Of a stretch of 10,000 nucleotides of DNA, positions 6,601 to 10,000 are shown in pieces (the first letter of the stretch is position 1; every line of letters starts with the position of its first letter). Position numbers and translations under genes: made by a program. This DNA is from Salpingoeca rosetta. Its lineage: Eukaryota > Opisthokonta > Choanoflagellata > Craspedida > Salpingoecidae. Location of the stretch: contig NW_004754919.1 of assembly GCF_000188695.1 (NCBI RefSeq), forward strand, positions 889,588 to 899,587, read 5' to 3'. A model generated the notes under the pieces. That model saw nothing but the letters and a program-made list of their open reading frames with translations. It made no database searches and was not told where the DNA came from.

Positions 6601-6656
6601 CCCTCTCCCTCCTCCCCCTTCCCCCCCCCCCACACACACACGTCAACCGGTGCAGG
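6601..6656 (+). promoter_or_regulatory. Possible 3' splice site of a 5' UTR intron and start context of the sulfotransferase gene
   Basis: A pyrimidine tract (6601-6631), a CA run and GGTGCAG ending at 6655 look like the acceptors of the neighbouring gene. The next base is followed directly by ATGATG. The first ATG (6657) has A at -3, so it is taken as the start. A spliced 5' UTR is inference. Confidence 0.35.
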
Positions 6657-7049
6657 ATGATGCTGGGGCGGCGCATCACTGGGATGATTGGCGCAGTGCT
6701 GCTGGTGTCGCTGCTGGTGAATGGGCTCATGTATGCGCGGCACTGGCAGTCCACGACCGCGTCGCCAGTTCACGAGAGCGCCCTTGAGCATGCACGACGG
6801 CAAGCTGAGGAGCAGCAGGATCGTGCACAGGACGCGCTCCTGGCAAAAGCCGACCTGGAGAAGAAGCACGAGGACGCGCTCAAGGCGCTCGAGGCCGAAC
6901 GCCAACGCCACGAGAACGAGATCCAGCAGCTCAAGGACAAAATTGAACACATCCACGACAACCACGACCAACAACAGCAGCAACGCGACAATGATGAGCA
7001 GCAACACAACAACAACCAGCAGCAGCACCACAACAACAACAACTACCAA

Positions 7050-7093
<44 letters not shown>

Positions 7094-10000
7094 CCAGAGC
7101 AACGAGGAAAGGCACAGTGAGAACGAGAAAAGACACAGTGAGAACGACAACTTGCCAGGCGCCGTGCGCAGGGTGTTTGACGATCGGGCGGGAACATGCA
7201 AAGCAGAGACCAAGATTGTGTACGTCAAGACACACAAGACCGGGTCCAGCACGCTCACCAACATCTTCCACCGCTTTGCGTATAAGCACAGCCTCAAGGT
7301 GGTGCTGCCCAAGAGCAACGTCTTCCTCGGGTGGCCACGCAGCGCGGGCATCCCCACCTCGTACGTGCCGCTGCCCGGCGCAGAGGGCAACTACGACATC
7401 TTCTGCTCCGCACACACGCGCTACAGCCGCAAGTACATTGAGCCCATCGTGCCCAACGCCAAGTACATCACCATCTTTCGCGAGCCCACCTCACACTTCA
7501 AGTCGTCGTGGAGCTACTGGAACGTGCCCTCGCACATCAAGCGCGTCTCCGGCATGAGCGTGACGATGGAGGAGTTCCTGAAGGACCCGGAGACGTGGTT
7601 CCCGCGCGGGCTCAAGGGCGACAGGGACCTGCTGCACAACAGCTTTGCCTTTGACTTTGGGTTTGATCACACGTACACGCAGGCGGAGGTGGACAAGCTC
7701 ATCGCGCACCTGGACACGTTCGCCCTCGTGCTCATCACGGAGTACATGGACGAGAGCCTGGTGCTGATGAAGCGCAAACTGTGCTGGGAGCTGGAGGACG
7801 TGGTGTACTTTGCCCTCAAGGTGAACAAGCGCAAGCCGAAGAAGTCGCTGCCCGCAGACGTGCGTGAGCGCATCCTCAAGCTCAACTGGGTGGACGCGCA
7901 GCTGTACGACCACTTCAACAAGACGCTGTGGAGGGAGATTGCGCAGGAGAAGAACTTTGCGGAGGAGGTGGCGGCCTTCAAGCAGCTCAAGGAGCAGCTG
8001 TCCACGCAGTGCGAGCGCTGGGCCACGTGGAACGAGGACCAGCACCGCAAAGCGCTCTTGGAGGAGGAGGGGAAGCCGCTGCCGCCCAAGCAGAAGCAGT
8101 GCCACCTGGCGCAGATGGACAGCGTCGGCTTTGTCAAGTTTCTCAAGCAGATTGCGGGCGTCCCCGACAAGGAGTGCAGCACGCAGGGCCAGCCCAAGAA
8201 GAAGATTGTCTATGTCAAGACGCACAAAACTGGCTCGAGCACGCTTACCAACCTGCTGCACCGCTACGTCCACAAGTACAACCTGCGGCCCGTCCTGCCC
8301 AAGAACGACATCTTCCTGGGCTACCCGAACAAGGAGGCCCTCATGTCCTCGTACGTCAAGCTGCCGCCCGTGCACGGCAAGGACGAGTACGACGTGCTGT
8401 GCAGCGCGCACTCCATCTACGACCGCCCGCGCATGGACAAGCTCGTGCCCAACGCCGCCTACATCACCGTGCTGCGCGACCCGGCCACCCAGTTTCTGTC
8501 GTCGTGGAAGTACTGGCACGTGACAGACCACATCAAGTCGCGCACGGGCAAGGACGTGACGCTGGAGGAGTTTGTGGACAACCCAAACGCGTACCGGCAG
8601 TACCTGTCCGAGGGCGACCATCGCCTCATCCACAACTCGATGGCGGTGGACCTGGGCCTGTCCAGCTCGCCGACGCGGGAGGAGGTGGAGACGCTCGTGC
8701 GCGACCTCAACTACCACTTTGACATGGTGATCATCACGGAGTACTTTGACGAGTCGCTCATCATGCTGCGGCGGCAGCTGTGCTGGGAGAAGGAGGACAT
8801 CCTGTACCTCTCGCTCAAGGTCAGCAAGCAGTCGAAGAAGGGCGGATACGAGGTGCCGGCTGCCTTCCGCGCCAAGGTTGCGCAGTACAACTGGGCAGAC
8901 GCGCGGCTGTACGACGCGCTGAACCAGACGCTGTGGTACCGCGTGCGCCACGCCATTGGCTTCCAGCAGGAGCTCGACTGGCTGCGGCAGGAGAAGGAGC
9001 GCATTGCGGACCTGTGCCAGCCGTTCACCACCATGGGCGACAACATGCACCGCAAGGCCGTCATGGAGCACCCGGACAGCGTGGACGAGGACGAGCAGCT
9101 GTGCCACCTCATGATGCTCGACTCGCCAGGCTTTGTCAAGATGCTCAAGGCAAAGTACGGCAAGGCGGACCAGGAGTGCCACAACCAGCCGCGCGATCCA
9201 CGCTCCATCGTGCTCTCCTCCGTGCTGCGCACACCGCCGGGCCTGGCCATTGCACGCGTGGCGCAGCGCATGCAGCTCACGCGGCCAACGCGCACCGTCG
9301 TCGCTGCCGAGGGCGTGACCAGCATCGGGTGGCCCGAACACGCCACGACGGAGGCCGACCTGAAGGCGCGCGTATGGAACAGCGGGTCGCGCGGGCCGGG
9401 CACGTTTGTCGGCGTGGATGTGCCGCTGAACAAGAAGCTGCTTGCCTCTGTTGTGCACAACCCGTACATTGTGATTGTGGTGGCCAACCCCACGGTGACG
9501 CTGGCGACGGTGTGGGACGAGCTGGGCGCGGGCGATGTGCTGCGCGAGGCGACTGGTGGTGATGTGTCGTTTGCCGACTACGTGCGCAGCCCATCGACAT
9601 ATGCCTCGCACCTCGACTCCACCACGGTGGCCCGGCTGAAGAACCCGCTGGCCCGTGCGCTCGGGTACAATGGCGACGGCAGGCGGTCGAGCGTGAACAC
9701 GTTTCTGCGCGACCTGACCAAGGAGGTGGGCACGTTTCTGATTGGCGACCACTTTTACGAGTCTGTAGTGCACTTCCGCCGCGTGTTCTGCCTGCCGAGC
9801 GACGCGTTTGTGGTGGAGGAGCCCGAATTGCCGCCACACGTGGAGGAGGACTGCAAGGACAGGACGGTGATGAAGGCCGTGGAGGCGCACAGCCCTGTTG
9901 ACGCAACCATCTTCAGCACGCTCAACTCGACGTTCTTCCGACGGCTGCAACGGGAGGTGCTGCTGGAGAGCGAGATCAGTCAGGTGAAGAAGCACACCGC
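6657..10000 (+). CDS. Type II membrane protein with three tandem Gal3ST-like sulfotransferase units, 3' end outside window
   Basis: One open frame of at least 1114 codons, no intron, no stop. Residues 1-6 are a basic tail and ~7-26 a signal anchor (ITGMIGAVLLVSLLVNGLMY). Residues ~38-101 are a charged coiled coil, and ~104-165 a Gln/Asn/His-rich spacer with Gln15 (7047-7091). Unit 1 (~181-506) has the 5'-phosphosulfate loop KTHKTGSST (191-199) and the 3'-phosphate motif FREPTSHFKSSW (R275). Unit 2 (~507-840) has KTHKTGSST (521-529) and LRDPATQFLSSW (R607). Unit 3 (from ~841) lacks both. Galactose-3-O-sulfotransferases transfer sulfate from PAPS to galactose on glycolipids or glycans in the Golgi lumen and normally have one such unit of roughly this size. 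The acceptor here is unknown. Each unit is preceded by a Cys (181, 507, 841). Units 1 and 2 end with matched Cys pairs (452/482 and 787/816). Start chosen at 6657; 6660 is equally possible. Confidence 0.9.
7047..7091 (+). repeat. Coding (CAA)2(CAG)13 polyglutamine tract
   Basis: Fifteen consecutive Gln codons, thirteen of them pure CAG, in the spacer between coiled coil and first sulfotransferase unit. Shorter Gln/Asn/His runs precede it (6966-7046). Confidence 0.95.
9177..10000 (+). other. Third, degenerate Gal3ST-like unit (domain within the sulfotransferase CDS)
   Basis: Alignable by eye with unit 2: GWPEHAT with GYPNKEA, NPYIVIVVANP with NAAYITVLRDP, VSFADYVRSPSTY with VTLEEFVDNPNAY, FLIGDHFYESVVHFRRVFC with MVIITEYFDESLIMLRRQLC, and FSTLNSTFFRRL with YDALNQTLWYRV. 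The KTHKTGSS loop is replaced by a segment around LSSVLRTPPG (9213-9242). The 3'-phosphate Arg-Asp-Pro is replaced by Ala-Asn-Pro (residues 943-945). PAPS binding by this unit is therefore unlikely. Its C-terminal end is outside the window. Confidence 0.8.

Larger units (their letters stand above)
6074..6656 (+). other. Intergenic and UTR region between V-ATPase a and the sulfotransferase gene
   Basis: Contains the V-ATPase a 3' UTR and the 5' region of the next gene. No AATAAA or ATTAAA is present; weak AATAAT words lie at 6513-6518 and 6522-6527. CA-rich simple sequence lies at about 6155-6215. No TATA element or RNA gene was recognised. Confidence 0.7.

Noticed and set aside
9204..9260. 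Frameshift or sequencing error explaining the lost PAPS loop of unit 3
   Set aside because: No other frame near this site restores KTHKTGSS, the alignment to unit 2 continues in the same frame on both sides, and the 3'-phosphate motif is lost independently 280 nt further on.
7491..9995. 834-codon open frame on the - strand
   Set aside because: It lies codon-on-codon opposite the sulfotransferase frame. It stays open only because the sense gene avoids TTA, CTA and TCA codons, and it stops exactly at the first TCA codon met (7491-7493). Its translation is Val/His/Arg/Leu-rich with no recognisable domain.

Overview
The window is eukaryotic nuclear DNA. It carries one intron-dense gene and one long coding stretch without introns, both on the + strand. 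The exons are GC-rich with a strong preference for G or C at the third codon position. The introns are full of strand-biased (GT)n tracts, pyrimidine tracts and long homopolymers. The short-intron, high-GC layout, the animal-like V-ATPase protein and the Gal3ST-type sulfotransferase fit a unicellular relative of animals, most likely a choanoflagellate such as Salpingoeca or Monosiga. That placement is inference; nothing in the window proves the species.

Positions 27-6073 hold the C-terminal ~722 codons of V-type proton ATPase subunit a (V0 sector), in 15 exons separated by 14 introns of 133-597 bp. The exon lengths sum to 2169 nt, exactly 723 codons including the TAG stop, and every junction phase agrees. 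Roughly the first 100 residues lie upstream of the window. All the membrane segments and the two arginines needed for proton translocation are present.

Two introns of this gene, the two longest, share a 203-bp block that is 201/203 identical (1172-1374 and 4578-4780). Read by eye, the block folds as two hairpins with an ANANNA box between them and an ACA box exactly 3 nt before the point where the copies diverge. This is the layout of an H/ACA box snoRNA. I propose that the V-ATPase gene hosts a duplicated intronic H/ACA-like RNA. It is the most interesting observation here, but it rests on manual pairing only.

Positions 6074-6656 are intergenic and untranslated sequence: CA-rich repeats, a (CAC)5(CAA)15 tract, an unconvincing 76-codon ORF, and a pyrimidine/CA tract ending in an acceptor-like GCAG just before the next start codon.

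From 6657 to the end of the window runs one uninterrupted reading frame of at least 1114 codons. It encodes a type II membrane protein: a short cytosolic tail, a signal anchor, a coiled-coil stalk, a Gln/Asn-rich spacer, then three tandem Gal3ST-like (galactose-3-O-sulfotransferase) units of about 330 residues each. Units 1 and 2 keep both PAPS-binding motifs. Unit 3 has lost both and looks like a pseudo-sulfotransferase domain. The gene continues beyond the window.

The two genes are head to tail with 583 bp between the stop and the next start. A functional link is possible, since V-ATPase acidifies the Golgi and endolysosomal lumen where such sulfotransferases act, but adjacency alone does not show it.
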